Positions 1-7,469 of a stretch of 64,000 nt of DNA are shown piece after piece (the stretch's first letter is position 1; each line of letters begins with the position of its first letter). The notes under the pieces are model-generated. The model did not search any database and had not been told where the DNA came from. It worked only from the letters and a program-made list of their open reading frames with translations. Source of the DNA: UBA5018 sp947463165 (lineage in GTDB: Bacteria; Cyanobacteriota; Cyanobacteriia; PCC-6307; Cyanobiaceae); the NCBI GenBank assembly GCA_943371245.1, contig CALRTY020000004.1:169717-233716 (forward strand). The letters are read 5' to 3'. A program made the translations under genes and the position numbers.

Positions 1-966
1 GGTCTGCATGCCGTATTGTCCGCCGGTCTGGATCTGGGAGTAAAGCTGGGCGGTTTTGCCCTCACGAATCAGATTTGACGTGGCGGAGGTTTGGATCATA
101 ATTTCCATGGCTACAATCCTGCCGTAGTTATTCTCATCTGGTCGGCAGCGCTTTAGCAGGGATTGGCAAAATACGGCCACCAGGCTGTTGCTTAGCTGGG
201 CTCGAATCTGGGACTGCTGGGTAGAGGGGAATACATCCAGGATTCTGTCAACGGTTTGGGATGCGGAGTTGGTGTGCAGGGTGCCAAACACCAGGTGGCC
301 GGTTTCAGCTGCGGTTATTGCCAGTTGAATCGTCTCCAAGTCGCGCATTTCCCCGACCAGGATTACGTCCGGGTCCTCCCGTAGGGCTGAGCGCAGGGCA
401 TTGGCGGTGCTATGGGTGTCTTCGTGTACTTCTCTTTGGTGGATAAGGCTGCGGTTGCTTTGGTATACAAATTCGATCGGGTCTTCAATAGTGATTATAT
501 GTCTAGAGCTGGTGTTGTTGATGTGGTTCAGTAGCGAGGCCAGGGTGGTGGTCTTGCCGGAGCCAGTGGGGCCGGTCACCAGCACCAGGCCCCTGGGCTT
601 GCTGCCCATCTCCTGGATCACTGGCGGCATTTGCAGCATCTCCAGGGTGGGGATCTGATCCCCCAGGGCCCTTAGACAGGCCGCATAGCTGCCCAGCTGT
701 CGGTAGACGTTCAGCCGGAAACGGGAGACCCCCTTGAGGCTATAGGCACAGTCCAGTTCCCAGTTCTGCTCAAGATCCTTGCGCTGGGAGGTATTGAGTA
801 TGGAGAAAATTAGCTTGGTACATTGGGATTGGCTTAGTTTTTCTTCCCGCATTGGCTGGAGCTCGCCGTTAAAGCGGCCGTAGGGCGCGATGCCGCTGGA
901 GAGGTGGAGGTCGCTGCCCCCCCGTTCCACCAGCTCCCTCATTAAATCTTCAATCAACAGTTCCAT
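1..966 (-). CDS. pilT: Type IV pilus retraction ATPase PilT (3' end beyond window)
   Basis: Hexameric motor at the inner-membrane base of the type IV pilus that drives pilus disassembly, twitching motility and DNA uptake. Read leftwards from the ATG at 966, about 322 codons are open to the window edge, so the C-terminus is missing. Visible motifs are Walker A GPTGSGKTTTLASLL, an Asp box TIEDPIEF, Walker B DPDVILVGEMRD, the His box GHLVFGTLHTNSA, and the late NLIREGK motif typical of PilT rather than PilB. The start lies 7 bases after the pilB stop, so the two form an operon. In related cyanobacteria pilC usually comes next, which would be outside the window. Confidence 0.95.
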   Translation of the reverse strand, partial: MELLIEDLMRELVERGGSDLHLSSGIAPYGRFNGELQPMREEKLSQSQCTKLIFSILNTSQRKDLEQNWELDCAYSLKGVSRFRLNVYRQLGSYAACLRALGDQIPTLEMLQMPPVIQEMGSKPRGLVLVTGPTGSGKTTTLASLLNHINNTSSRHIITIEDPIEFVYQSNRSLIHQREVHEDTHSTANALRSALREDPDVILVGEMRDLETIQLAITAAETGHLVFGTLHTNSASQTVDRILDVFPSTQQSQIRAQLSNSLVAVFCQSLLKRCRPDENNYGRIVAMEIMIQTSATSNLIREGKTAQLYSQIQTGGQYGMQT

Positions 967-973
967 CGTGCTT

Positions 974-2767
974 TTAATTCCTCGTGCAGAGGCAGTAGGG
1001 ACATTCCAGCCATTCTTCTTGAAGGCCGGCACCGCAGCCTTCGCAGGTGAGCGAGTGCAGGGCCCTGGATCGTCGCTCAGATTCGAGACCGGAGTCGGTA
1101 AGTAGCATACGCTCCACCTCTTCCAGCGTTGTCAAGCCCTGTCGAACCAGACTTAGTCCGTAACCAAGCAGGGTTTTCATGCCGTTTTCCAGGGCGAGGC
1201 GGCGTAGCTCATCGACGGGAGCTCGCTTGGCCACCGCAGAGGCAAAGCTTTCGGTCATGGTTAAAATTTCGTATACTCCGACGCGGCCGCGATAACCGTT
1301 CCCCTGGCAATGGGGACAGACTTCTTTCTGGCCTGAATTGTCTAACTTGGCGCGATAGAAGCTGATCTCCGCCTCCCGGCTCGCTAGCAATCCGAAGCGC
1401 GCCAACTGCTCTTCGCTCGGTTTGTAGGCCACGCGGCAGTGGAGACATAATCTGCGCAGTAGTCTCTGGGATATGACTCCAAGTAAACTGGCGCTCACCA
1501 GAAAAGGCTCTACGCCCATTTCGTCGAGGCGGGCGAAGGCGCTCACCGCGTCGTTGCAGTGCAGCGTTGACAGCACCAGGTGGCCGGTGAGGGCCGCTTC
1601 GATTGTGGTCTTGGCAGTTTCTTGATCCCGAGTTTCCCCCACCAGCAGCACGTCCGGGTCCTGCCGGATAAAGGCCCGTAGCACTGTGCTGAAGTCCAGC
1701 CCCTTGTCCCGGTTCACCTGGGTCTGGGTGATCCCCTTGAGCCCGTACTCGATCGGATCCTCCACTGTGCAGATGTTGATCGCCGGATCGTTACGTTCGG
1801 CTAATAGGGCGTAGAGGGTGGTGCTCTTGCCGGCGCCAGTGGGACCTGTCACGAGGATTAGGCCGAATGGCTTGGAGCCCATGGCTCGAAGATTGGCCAG
1901 AGACTCGGGATCGTTGATCAAGACTTCTAGGCCCAACTGGGTGATGTCGTGATCGAGTAGGCGCAACACCACTGTTTCGCCAAAGCGGCTGGGTAGGGTG
2001 CTGACCCGGATATCGATATTGCGACCCCGGTATTGACGCCGGATCCTGCCATCCTGGGGCATCCGCCGTTCGGAGATATCCAGCTCGGCCATGATCTTCA
2101 GCCGAGAGGTGATCGAAGGAATCAAGTTCTTTGGCAGGGTTTCCCATTGGGGATGCAGCACCCCATCCCGCCGGTAGCGGATCACCAGGCCGCTCTCCTG
2201 GGGTTCGAAGTGGATGTCACTGGTATCTGACTCCACCGCTTCGATCAAGATGCGATCCACCAGACTCACCACCGGCGAGGCATTGGCGTCTTCCGGTGAG
2301 CTCTCCAGCTCATCTACTTCGGTCACTGCGGTCAACTCGTGGCCGGGCTGCATGGTCAGACCCTGCAGCAAGGAGCGCCCTGGCGCCCCTGGTATCAACA
2401 CAGGCTGGGCTGGTTTGAGTTCGAGTCGCTGGGCGATGGCGGCCTCTAAATCACTGGGCAGGGCAGGGGCCAGCCGGCAGTTTTTGGCCTGATCCCCCAA
2501 TTCCCGCAGCAGCGATTGGCGCTTGGTTTCCCCCCACTGGTAGGGCACCGCCACCACCAGGCCCTCCGGGTCTTGGCGCAGGGGTAGGGCCCCCAGGGCG
2601 CGCCAGCGGGCCCCGCCGATGGCAGTGCCGCGGCTGATCAGATCGGGATCAGCCTGGGCCAGTTCCTCAGGCTTCAACACCCGCTGGCCGAGCAGCAGCT
2701 CCAGTTCCAACCGCTTCTGCTCAGCAGGGATGCCGCCCGGTGAGTCGTCGATTGAGCTGAGTGTCAT
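974..2767 (-). CDS. pilB: Type IV pilus assembly ATPase PilB (GspE family)
   Basis: Extension motor that polymerises pilin during type IV pilus assembly at the cytoplasmic face of the inner membrane. The 597-residue product has an N-terminal GspE/MshEN-like domain (about 1-150), Walker A GPTGAGKSTTLYAL near 308-321, Asp box TVEDPIEYGL, Walker B DPDVLLVGETRD, His box GHLVLSTLHCNDA, and the PilB/GspE tetracysteine zinc site (CLHC near 425, CPHC near 480). An unusual extra cysteine cluster, CEGC and CPYC, closes the C-terminus and looks like a second zinc ribbon. It is first in a pilB-pilT operon and divergent from grpE with a 91-bp shared upstream region. Confidence 0.95.
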   Translation of the reverse strand: MTLSSIDDSPGGIPAEQKRLELELLLGQRVLKPEELAQADPDLISRGTAIGGARWRALGALPLRQDPEGLVVAVPYQWGETKRQSLLRELGDQAKNCRLAPALPSDLEAAIAQRLELKPAQPVLIPGAPGRSLLQGLTMQPGHELTAVTEVDELESSPEDANASPVVSLVDRILIEAVESDTSDIHFEPQESGLVIRYRRDGVLHPQWETLPKNLIPSITSRLKIMAELDISERRMPQDGRIRRQYRGRNIDIRVSTLPSRFGETVVLRLLDHDITQLGLEVLINDPESLANLRAMGSKPFGLILVTGPTGAGKSTTLYALLAERNDPAINICTVEDPIEYGLKGITQTQVNRDKGLDFSTVLRAFIRQDPDVLLVGETRDQETAKTTIEAALTGHLVLSTLHCNDAVSAFARLDEMGVEPFLVSASLLGVISQRLLRRLCLHCRVAYKPSEEQLARFGLLASREAEISFYRAKLDNSGQKEVCPHCQGNGYRGRVGVYEILTMTESFASAVAKRAPVDELRRLALENGMKTLLGYGLSLVRQGLTTLEEVERMLLTDSGLESERRSRALHSLTCEGCGAGLQEEWLECPYCLCTRN

Positions 2768-2858
2768 GGGGCTCTTATGAGGTGCGGGCTTCCGCCGCTT
2801 GTGGAGAGCGGGGCCGGAGTTCCAACATGTCTAGACACCAAGTCAATGCCTGACCGCC

Positions 2859-3635
2859 ATGAGTGGAGACTCCTCAATGAGCGTCGACAGCAGCCAGGGG
2901 AGCGTCGACAGCAGCCAGGGGAGCGTCGAGAGCAGCCAGGGACCTGGGCAACAGCCTGATGGGGCCGGGGACCTAGGTTACGATGCCCGTCTAGAGCCAG
3001 AGAACGATCCAGAATCATTCCTGGTGGTCGATGGGAGTTCTGATCAAGGGATGGGCCCAGAAGTTCCCCATGCCGGTGCCGGCAGCGCCGCCGCAGCCGA
3101 CCGATCCGCCCAGTTGGAGGCAGAACTGAACGCACTCAAGGGCCAGTACGACAACCTCAATGGTCAGTACATGCGCTTGGCGGCCGATTTCGACAATTTC
3201 CGCAAGCGCCAGGCCCGTGACAGCGAGGATCAGCGCCTGCAGATCGCCTGCTCCACCCTCAGCGAGATCCTGCCGGTGGTGGACAATTTCGATCGCGCCC
3301 GCCAGCAGCTCAACCCCCAGCACGAGGAGGCTCAAAACCTGCACCGCAGCTATCAGAATCTCTACAAGCAGCTGGTGGAAGCGTTTAAACAGCTGGGGGT
3401 TTCGCCGATGCGGGTGGAGGGAGAAAGGTTTGATCCAAATCTTCACGAGGCGGTCTTGCGAGAACCCAGCGACCTGCACGGGGAGGACCTGGTGATCGAA
3501 GAGCTGCAGCGGGGTTATCAGCTGCAGGGACGGGTGCTGCGCCATGCTCTGGTCAAGGTGTCCATGGGCCCTGGACCCGGCTCCGCTGGCGCCCAGCCTG
3601 AAACCCCTTCTCAGCCTGAGGAGCAGCTCGGCTGA
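2859..3635 (+). CDS. grpE: Nucleotide exchange factor GrpE
   Basis: Co-chaperone that releases ADP from DnaK. The conserved GrpE core occupies roughly residues 80-235: a long coiled coil containing FDNFRKRQARDSED, followed by the beta domain with ERFDPNLHEAV. The N-terminal 75 residues are acidic, Ser/Gln-rich and variable, and contain three copies of a seven-residue SSQGSVD-type repeat. The ATG at 2859 is the first in frame after a likely promoter region shared with pilB. A later start would remove only low-complexity sequence, so the exact N-terminus is uncertain. The TGA overlaps the dnaJ ATG by one base (TGATG), implying translational coupling. Confidence 0.93.
   Translation: MSGDSSMSVDSSQGSVDSSQGSVESSQGPGQQPDGAGDLGYDARLEPENDPESFLVVDGSSDQGMGPEVPHAGAGSAAAADRSAQLEAELNALKGQYDNLNGQYMRLAADFDNFRKRQARDSEDQRLQIACSTLSEILPVVDNFDRARQQLNPQHEEAQNLHRSYQNLYKQLVEAFKQLGVSPMRVEGERFDPNLHEAVLREPSDLHGEDLVIEELQRGYQLQGRVLRHALVKVSMGPGPGSAGAQPETPSQPEEQLG
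2880..2942 (+). repeat. 21-bp tandem repeat, three copies, in grpE
   Basis: Three head-to-tail 21-bp units (AGCGTCGACAGCAGCCAGGG plus one base) at 2880, 2901 and 2922. The first two are identical and the third carries a few changes. The unit length is a multiple of three, so copy-number change would only lengthen or shorten the SSQGSVD repeat in GrpE. Confidence 0.9.
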
Positions 3636-4768
3636 TGGCCGATTACTACTCCCTGCTTGGGGTATCCCGAGACGTGGATGCCGAGGGCCTCAAGCGGGCC
3701 TATCGCCGTTTGGCGCGCCAATATCACCCTGATGTCAACAAGGATCCAGGGGCGGAGGACAAGTTCAAGGAGATCGGTCGCGCCTATTCGGTGCTCAGTG
3801 ATCCCCAGACCCGATCCCGCTATGACCAGTTCGGCGAGGCCGGCCTGGGCGGTGCCGCCGGCGCTGCCGACATGGGCGACATGGGCGGTTTTGCCGACCT
3901 GTTCGAGACCTTCTTCAGCGGTTTCGGGGGCGGCGCGGCGGCCCAGGCCGGCGGCCGTCGCCGCAGCGGCCCCCGCCAGGGCGATGACCTGCGCCTGGAT
4001 CTGACGATCAGCTTTCAAGAGGCGGTATTTGGCATCGAGAAGGAAGTACAGGTGCGCCATCTGGAAACCTGCTCCACCTGCAGTGGCAGCGGTGCCAAGG
4101 CCGGCAGTGGCCCCAGCACCTGTGGCACCTGCGCCGGGGCTGGCCAGGTCCGGCGCGCCACCCGTACCCCTTTCGGCAGTTTCACCCAGGTGGCCTCCTG
4201 CCCCACCTGTGATGGCACCGGCCAGGTGATCGCCGATCCCTGCTCCGCCTGCGGTGGCCAGGGCTTGCAGCAGGTGCGCAAGAAGTTGCGGATCAACATC
4301 CCCGCAGGCGTCGATTCAGGTACCCGGCTCAGGGTGGCGAATGAGGGCAATGCCGGACCCCGTGGTGGCCCCCCCGGGGACCTGTACGTGTTCCTCAATG
4401 TCCAGGCCCATCCGCAGCTGCGCCGCGATGGCATCACCATTCACTCCGAGGTGATGCTCAACTACCTACAGGCGATCCTGGGGGACACCATCGAGCTGGA
4501 AAGCGTCGATGGCCACGAGCGGCTGACGATTCCGGCGGGCACCCAGCCCGGCACCGTGCTCACCCTGCAGGGCAAGGGGGTGCCCCGGCTCGGCAATCCA
4601 GTGGCCCGCGGCAATCACGAGGTCACCGTCAAGGTGCAACTGCCCACCAAGTTGAGTGGTGATGAGCGGCAGTTGCTGGAGCAGCTGGCGGGTCATCACA
4701 CCAGCAAGGGCCAGCGCCACCATCACAAGAGTGGCTTGTTTGGTGGCCTGTTTGGCGGGGGCGGCTGA
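3635..4768 (+). CDS. dnaJ: Chaperone DnaJ (type I J-protein)
   Basis: J-domain co-chaperone that delivers substrates to DnaK and stimulates its ATPase. The 377-residue protein has the full type I layout: J domain at 1-70 with YHPDVNKDPG carrying the HPD motif, a Gly/Phe-rich linker, four zinc-binding CxxCxGxG repeats (CSTCSGSG, CGTCAGAG, CPTCDGTG, CSACGGQG) between about 145 and 215, and the C-terminal substrate-binding domain ending in a Gly-rich tail. Overlap with grpE by one base indicates coupled expression. The downstream tusA-like and rsgA genes continue the same strand with no gap. Confidence 0.95.
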   Translation: MADYYSLLGVSRDVDAEGLKRAYRRLARQYHPDVNKDPGAEDKFKEIGRAYSVLSDPQTRSRYDQFGEAGLGGAAGAADMGDMGGFADLFETFFSGFGGGAAAQAGGRRRSGPRQGDDLRLDLTISFQEAVFGIEKEVQVRHLETCSTCSGSGAKAGSGPSTCGTCAGAGQVRRATRTPFGSFTQVASCPTCDGTGQVIADPCSACGGQGLQQVRKKLRINIPAGVDSGTRLRVANEGNAGPRGGPPGDLYVFLNVQAHPQLRRDGITIHSEVMLNYLQAILGDTIELESVDGHERLTIPAGTQPGTVLTLQGKGVPRLGNPVARGNHEVTVKVQLPTKLSGDERQLLEQLAGHHTSKGQRHHHKSGLFGGLFGGGG

Positions 4769-4772
4769 GGCC

Positions 4773-5036
4773 TTGGTCAGCCCGAGCCAGCCAGCTGCCT
4801 GCTTGGATCTGCGCGGCACCCCCTGTCCCTTGAACTACATCCGCTCTCGCCTGGCCCTCGAAACGATTGCTCCGGGGGCCTTGCTACAGGTGGATCTCGA
4901 TGTTGGGGAACCGGAGCAACTGGTGAGCTCAGGGCTCACCAGCAGTGGCCATGGGGTGGAGATTCAGCCCCATCCGTCCGTCGATACGGCGGTGAGGCTG
5001 CTGATACGCCGTGCGGCTGGCCCAGACGATGGCTGA
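4773..5036 (+). CDS. TusA/SirA-family sulfurtransferase-like protein
   Basis: Small protein of the TusA (SirA/YedF) fold, a family that relays persulfide sulfur on a conserved cysteine for tRNA thiolation or related reactions. The diagnostic motif CLDLRGTPCPLNYIR contains the active CPxP-like cysteine (CPL here). No ATG lies in frame near the domain. The likely start is the TTG at 4773, five bases after the dnaJ stop, giving about 87 residues; an upstream start would sit inside dnaJ. The stop overlaps the rsgA ATG, so the gene appears to be part of the grpE-dnaJ-rsgA transcription unit. The specific sulfur partner is unknown. Confidence 0.75.
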   Translation: MVSPSQPAACLDLRGTPCPLNYIRSRLALETIAPGALLQVDLDVGEPEQLVSSGLTSSGHGVEIQPHPSVDTAVRLLIRRAAGPDDG

Positions 5037-6168
5037 TGGCTCGCCGGTCAGGCTGGCGTCCGCCCCGATCAGTGGCCAGGTGGTGTCTCTGCTGGCCAAT
5101 TACTGCTGGGTGCAATTGGATCGGCCCGGTCCCACAGGCATCTCCCGTTTGCTCTGCACCCGCCGAACCCGCTTAGGCAAGCGAGGCCTGCAAATCTGCA
5201 GCGGCGATCGGGTGCGGCTGGAGGGGGTGGACTGGCCCGCTGGCCGCGCTGCCGTCGCCGACCTGGAACCGCGCCACTCCCTGTTGAGCCGGCCGCCCGT
5301 GGCCAATCTCAGCCGGGTGGTGGTGGTGGTGGCCCTGGCCGAGCCCGAGCTTGACATCCTGCAGCTAACCCGTTTTTTAATCACCGCCGAGCTCACCGCT
5401 CAGCCGGTGGATTTGGTGTTCTCCAAGGCCGATCTGCTGCCGGCGGAGCAGGTGCGGCAGTGGTGCGGACGGGCCGAGAGTTGGGGCTATCGGCCCCTGG
5501 CTTTGGCCAGTGGTGGCGGCCTCGGGCTGGAGTCGTTGCGGCAACGGCTGAGCCAGCCTGGCCTAGCGGTGCTCTGCGGCCCTTCCGGGGCGGGTAAGAG
5601 CAGTTTGCTCAATGCCCTGCGCCCCGATTTGAAGCTGCGGGTGGCGGCCGTCTCTGGCCGCTTGCAGCGCGGCCGGCACACCACCCGCCACGTGGAGCTG
5701 TTCGCCTTGGCTCCCGGGGCCCTGGTGGCCGATAGCCCCGGCTTCAATCGCCCGGCCCTGCCGGAGGATGCGGCCGCCTTGGCCCGCCTGTTTCCAGAGC
5801 TGCGCCAGCGCCTGGCGGCCGGTTGCTGTCGCTTCAGCAATTGCCTGCATCGCGGCGATCCCGGCTGCGCGGTGGCTACCGATTGGCCCCGTTACCACCT
5901 CTATGCCCAGTGCCTCGCCGATATCGAGGCAGATGCTGCAAGGGCGATGCGGCGGGGGCTGGTCCGCCCCTCAACCGCCTGCAAACCCGGTGGGTCTGGC
6001 CTGCAAAATCCAGAGCCAGGCCAGGCCGGCCGGGCTGGACGAGCGGAACAGCAGCTGGATCCTCGCCTGCGTCAGGCCTCCCGGCGGCGGCGGCGCCAGG
6101 ACACCGAGCAGCTCCAGTCGCTGGAGCAGACGAGTGGTGCCGATGACCTTGCCGATGAGCTCAGTTGA
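5029..6168 (+). CDS. rsgA: Ribosome small-subunit-dependent GTPase RsgA (YjeQ)
   Basis: Circularly permuted GTPase that checks late 30S ribosomal subunit maturation. An OB-fold N-terminus is followed by GTPase motifs in permuted order: G4-like FSKADLLP, then G1 GPSGAGKSSLLN, then G3 DSPGF. A C-terminal zinc finger contains C..C-H..C (CRFSNCLHRGDPGC). The ATG at 5029 is preferred; it overlaps the end of the tusA-like gene by eight bases, and a GTG at 5011 is possible. After the zinc finger the last 70 residues are basic, glutamine-rich low complexity. Confidence 0.92.
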   Translation: MADGSPVRLASAPISGQVVSLLANYCWVQLDRPGPTGISRLLCTRRTRLGKRGLQICSGDRVRLEGVDWPAGRAAVADLEPRHSLLSRPPVANLSRVVVVVALAEPELDILQLTRFLITAELTAQPVDLVFSKADLLPAEQVRQWCGRAESWGYRPLALASGGGLGLESLRQRLSQPGLAVLCGPSGAGKSSLLNALRPDLKLRVAAVSGRLQRGRHTTRHVELFALAPGALVADSPGFNRPALPEDAAALARLFPELRQRLAAGCCRFSNCLHRGDPGCAVATDWPRYHLYAQCLADIEADAARAMRRGLVRPSTACKPGGSGLQNPEPGQAGRAGRAEQQLDPRLRQASRRRRRQDTEQLQSLEQTSGADDLADELS

Positions 6169-6192
6169 CCCGGGCGGCTCAGCTGACCCGGG

Positions 6193-6534
6193 TCAGCCCC
6201 CCAGGCCCGGCAGGTTCAAGTTGAGGCCGCCCGTGAGGGATTCCATCCGCTCCTTCATCGTGCCGGTGGAGCTGGCATAGGCCGCCTGTAAAGCCTCTAG
6301 AACGGCGGCTTCAGAGGCGGAGCTGCCCTCCTGGAGTAGTTCCGGGGCGAGGCTCACCTTCAGGGGTTGCTGGTTGCCGGATAGCCAGACGCTGGCGCGG
6401 CCATCGGCGGAGCGACCCTCGATTTCCATATCGTCGAGTTCTTCCTGCAGCTTCTGGGCGTTCTGCTGCAATTCCTGAGCCTTTTTGAAGGCTTCGGTGA
6501 GTTGTCCGAAATTGGGGAGACCGAAGCCGGCCAT
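6193..6534 (-). CDS. YbaB/EbfC nucleoid-associated protein
   Basis: Dimeric DNA-binding protein of the YbaB/EbfC family, 113 residues, close to the usual length. It shows the family N-terminus (FGLPNFGQLTEAFKKAQELQ) and a coiled helix, followed by the beta-sheet and a C-terminal helix with STGTMKERM. It is immediately downstream of murB on the same strand. Nearness to murB-murC is common in picocyanobacteria. No regulation is visible. Confidence 0.9.
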   Translation of the reverse strand: MAGFGLPNFGQLTEAFKKAQELQQNAQKLQEELDDMEIEGRSADGRASVWLSGNQQPLKVSLAPELLQEGSSASEAAVLEALQAAYASSTGTMKERMESLTGGLNLNLPGLGG

Positions 6535-6558
6535 GTAGGAGCCATAACTGAGAACAGG

Positions 6559-7455
6559 CTAGGGGAAGCCGAGGCGCCGCACCTCCGGCTGGAGCTCCAC
6601 ACCGTGGCCCTCGCTCACCCGCAGCTGCAGCTCATAGATGAGGGCCTCGATGTCGGCGGCCTTGGCGTCGCCGAGGTTGACGATGAAATTTGCATGCAGA
6701 GTTGATACCGCCGCACCGCCGATCCGCAGCCCTTTGAGCCCGAGGGATTCGATCAGCCGCCCGGCCTTTTGCGGTTCGGGGTTGCGGAACACACTGCCGC
6801 AGCTCGGTAGTTGGTAGGGCTGGCTGGTGGTGCGGCTGTGCAGATTGGCGCTGGTGCGGGCGCCCACCGCCGCCGGGTCGTGGCCGGGTTCCAGTTGCCA
6901 CTGGGCCGAGAGCACGATCAGGGGTTCCAATTGCAGGCGGCTGTGGCGATAGGCGAAGTGCAACTGGTCGGCGCTGAGGCGAATGCGCTGCTCTGGCAGG
7001 GCTGGATCCACCACCTGCACGGAGATCAGCCGATCGGCGCTGCAACCGCCCTGGGCGCCGGCATTCATCACCACCGCACCGCCCACGGTGCCAGGGATGC
7101 CCACCGCCCATTCCAGGCCGCTGAGGCCGGCCCTGGCTGCCTTGCGGGCCAGGCTGGGGATCGGTTCACCGGCCTCGGCTTCGATCAGGCCGCTGTTGCG
7201 ATCCAGCTGGCTGCCCTGCAGCCGCCTCAGGCAGATACTCAGGCCCGCCAGGCCCCTATCGGCAATCAGCAGGTTGGAGCCGGCGCCGAGGCAGCGGACC
7301 TGCAGGCCCTGCTGATGCCCCCAACCGAGTAGGGCCAACAGTTCGCTTTCGCAGCCCGGTTCAGCGAACCACTCAGCCGGGCCTCCCACCTTCCAGGTGG
7401 TGAACTCGCTCAGGTCAACGCCCTTGCGCAAACTCGGATACTCGGCGAAGGCCAT
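6559..7455 (-). CDS. murB: UDP-N-acetylenolpyruvoylglucosamine reductase MurB
   Basis: NADPH-dependent flavoenzyme that reduces UDP-GlcNAc-enolpyruvate to UDP-MurNAc in peptidoglycan synthesis. The 298-residue type II MurB has FAD-binding segments TTWKVGGPAEW, GAGSNLL and GIPGTVGGAVVMNAGA, and the later catalytic segment PSCGSVFRNP (Ser proton donor). The C-terminal substrate-binding domain ends EGHGVELQPEV. It starts 14 bases after the murC stop, so murC-murB are an operon supplying successive cytoplasmic wall-precursor steps. Confidence 0.95.
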   Translation of the reverse strand: MAFAEYPSLRKGVDLSEFTTWKVGGPAEWFAEPGCESELLALLGWGHQQGLQVRCLGAGSNLLIADRGLAGLSICLRRLQGSQLDRNSGLIEAEAGEPIPSLARKAARAGLSGLEWAVGIPGTVGGAVVMNAGAQGGCSADRLISVQVVDPALPEQRIRLSADQLHFAYRHSRLQLEPLIVLSAQWQLEPGHDPAAVGARTSANLHSRTTSQPYQLPSCGSVFRNPEPQKAGRLIESLGLKGLRIGGAAVSTLHANFIVNLGDAKAADIEALIYELQLRVSEGHGVELQPEVRRLGFP

Positions 7456-7469
7456 GGCGCTCTGCCGGT

